Positions 61,975-64,000 of a stretch of 64,000 nucleotides of DNA are shown one piece after another. The notes under the pieces are model-generated. The model saw only the letters and a program-made list of their open reading frames with translations, was not told where the DNA came from and did not search any database. The stretch comes from Azorinus chamasolen (lineage: Eukaryota; Mollusca; Bivalvia; Cardiida; Solecurtidae). The first letter of the stretch is position 1; each line of letters begins with the position of its first letter. The DNA is taken from NCBI GenBank assembly GCA_963576725.1, contig OY755237.1, forward strand, positions 67,701,472-67,765,471, written 5' to 3'. The position numbers were made by a program, and so were the translations under genes.

Positions 61975-64000
61975 ATTTATAACATAACACACACAAATGT
62001 TATTTCCAGCCAATATTTCAGCAGTAACGTGGATTGTTATAAATTCTCCTTACTTATAGAAATGATGAATGAAAGGTGTTATTAGGTTCGCTAGGTAACT
62101 GGGACAAAGTAGATCCAAATTTTCCAAAAATTTTTTACTTACTGTCATATCAACCAGGATCTAATTCAGACCTCTCTGGTATTCAATTTAACTGTGATAG
62201 TTTATTATACAAAAACATACAGAAACACGTCAAAATAAATTTTGAGTTACAGTTTTGACATACATAGTTACAAACACGTCACATTATGACGTCATTGTAC
62301 ACAACATGTGTCTATGTAAAGCGCGCCATTTACATGAAGACCCACATACAGTCGCCAACACGTCCGACACTCACTGTCAATGGGATTCGAAATGCGCCTT
62401 CGTTTTGGTATATCAAGCCCTTCTTAGTGTTGTATGTATACACATGGACATGGACATTTCCACCGAGAAAAAAATATCGATTCAAGTTCAGTGAAAATGT
62501 TTGAAATGGACAAAAGATTCAGTACAAACTGCTGCATAAAATGTGTTGGAACAGGAGGAAGATTTTCGCGATCAGCTGAGTTAGTGAGTATAGCATATTT
62601 GAAATATGTTTGTGCTGTGCTGGATTCAGATGACTATAGTTGTTGATTGATGAGATATTTGTATGAGTAGAAATCTGCATAAACAAAAGGACATGCGGTG
62701 AAGAAAATGCAAAGTTGAGGAGGCATTCTAAATGTAGAATGGATTGTATGGGTCAGAGTAGCTGGTAGGTCTTTTTTGGCATACATTTTGTATATGATTC
62801 CTGACAGCGATTACAATTTGTATTATTTTATCGAAATTAAGGCGCGAGTGCCAACAATCCTTTGCCATCTATCGTGACTCAATCGTGGACAGGTAGGTCG
62901 ACCACCGTCCGCCAGTTTGTTTGTTTTGACAGCGCGGATGAATCGTTCGAATGTCATTCGGTCGTTCGAATGTTATTCACTAGTGAATATATGCCCATGA
63001 TTATCAAAAAATAAATGATAGTGTTACGTCACGCTGAAGCCACGAGTTATGTTATAAATATGGGTATAATAGTAGCACAATCGAACAAAAATACGAGCTA
63101 TTGTCGTAACTCCAGCGTCCCCATTGCTGGCATTGTCGTCCTTAACGTTACCATTCACAGACGAGTGTTGGCACTCCTATGCCGTGTTATAGTTCAATGT
63201 CACATAATCCTTGACCTTTTCAATATTCTGCGATTTTAAGAGCACACCATGTGAACCCGAACTGGTACAAAGTGATATAATTATATTCATAGGTTAAACT
63301 TAAGTTATATAGTCATCGGTTTAAATTTTATTTTTTGAAATACTAGTCTATTGACTGTCATTAGATGAAAGGGGATCAGCGATGGAGTCTTTTAAGTTTT
63401 TTCTGATATGCATAGTCTTATAAATTTGTTCCAATACTACATGTACTTTGTTCCAATGCTCTTCAATGCTACGGGTCCATCGCAACGGTCCATAGTGTTG
63501 TTTCTGTAGTTGTTGTAGTTATTGTTGTTTTGTAAGTGAATTCAATGGGACTGTGTGTCTGTCCTATAAACTATTGACGCGCTGCAAAAACATGTCTGTT
63601 CAAATTTTGAATTGGTGCAGTTTTGACTACTTTTGATTCAGTTAACCTTTTGAGAAACTGCATGTATAAACGGAGTTACTCTGTGTCTCATCTTGAGCCA
63701 GGCTGTGAGCAAATGCAAGCCATGTCGAGGACCACGGGATACGGGTTAATAGACTGAGATGGTCAGTATTGACGAAACAATTATTATACGCAAATGCCCC
63801 TAGTCCTCACAGCTACATGTGTAACTTAGATAATTGCCATTTCCTCGAAAGGACACTATGGCTAAACAAATTAATTTCGATGCACTTTAGGTGTTTATAA
63901 TAGAACCTCTCTACATCGACCAGGTTTGTCCTGTATTAAAATGATAGTATCTACTTGCAACGCGTTTTAAAAATACTTAGAGAATTATATAAATAATTGT
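61975..64000. other. copy 2 repeat-poor segment and P6
   Basis: Equivalent of 47495-49520, including the TGACGTCA site (62287-62294), the ATG-to-GTGAGT candidate (62497-62583) and a P6 at 63642-63748. No gene recognised. Confidence 0.4.

Larger units (their letters stand above)
49649..64000. repeat. tandem segmental duplication, copy 2 (runs off the window)
   Basis: Same order of elements as copy 1. By eye, about 4% substitutions in 49649-53250 and about 0.2% afterwards. It lacks the 5.7-kb element and the 179-bp insertion, has a ~440-bp insertion at 50036-50476, keeps 69 bp lost from the copy 1 T7 and lacks 5 bp present at 43510. The copy 1 sequence after 49520 would match sequence beyond 64000. 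Confidence 0.93.

Overview
The window looks like AT-rich, intron-bearing animal DNA, most likely from a mollusc and probably a bivalve. Evidence: three exons of one glycosyltransferase gene with clean GT/AG borders, no operon-like coding, a very high density of short palindromic transposons, a tRNA-derived SINE head, and a ~140-bp tandem repeat of a type I associate with bivalve genomes. The last point is from memory and unverified.

One gene can be supported. It encodes a type II Golgi membrane protein of the beta-1,4-galactosyltransferase family, on the + strand. Exon 1 (18156-18855) encodes the cytosolic tail, signal anchor and stem. Exon 2 (23448-23668) encodes the start of the catalytic domain. 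Exon 3 (25770-25960) carries the DVD metal-binding motif. The reading frame joins across both introns. The exons that should follow, with the acceptor-binding GWGGEDDD-type block, were not found up to 64000, so the gene is either split by an intron longer than 38 kb or truncated.

Nearly everything else is transposon. Families named here: P-type elements end in TTAA followed by CCCTTT-like termini (piggyBac-like MITEs). P1 has the hairpin core AACAGAGTAGACCCAGATCA, P2 the core TTTGGATCCAGATGAGACGC, P3 ends in CTTCGCTTGC, P4 has AATAGAGCATTTGCTCC, P5 has AACAGTGTAGACCC, and P6 is a decayed P2 relative. T-type elements start TACAGTAAAAC and end in TTTTACTGTA (pogo/Tc1-mariner-like MITEs with TA targets). 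T1 continues CCGGACG, T2 TATAACGGCCAC, T3 ATTATCCGAA, T4 AATGCGACCAC, T5 CTTAAGCGGCC, T6 CTCGATA..TTCGAA, T7 TCGATATCTCGAA, and T8 CGCTAAGACCGAA. H1 is a third palindromic family with the core GACCACTCTTTAGAATCGTC; H2 and H3 are other long palindromes. P and T elements are repeatedly nested inside one another with visible TTAA or TA targets.

Layout: 1-18.0 kb is a dense field of P, T and H1 elements. 18.1-26.0 kb holds the gene exons among MITEs. 26-29.9 kb is more MITE-filled intron. 29.8-49.6 kb is copy 1 of a tandem segmental duplication. Its left part is interrupted by a 5.7-kb terminal-inverted-repeat element (30183-35883), which itself contains two Foldback-like elements (31947-32871 and 33449-35114). 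49.65-64.0 kb is copy 2, still continuing at the window edge. By eye the two copies differ by about 4% on the left and only about 0.2% from ~38.66 kb (53.25 kb in copy 2) onward. No transposase or reverse-transcriptase frame was recognised, so all mobile elements appear non-autonomous or truncated.
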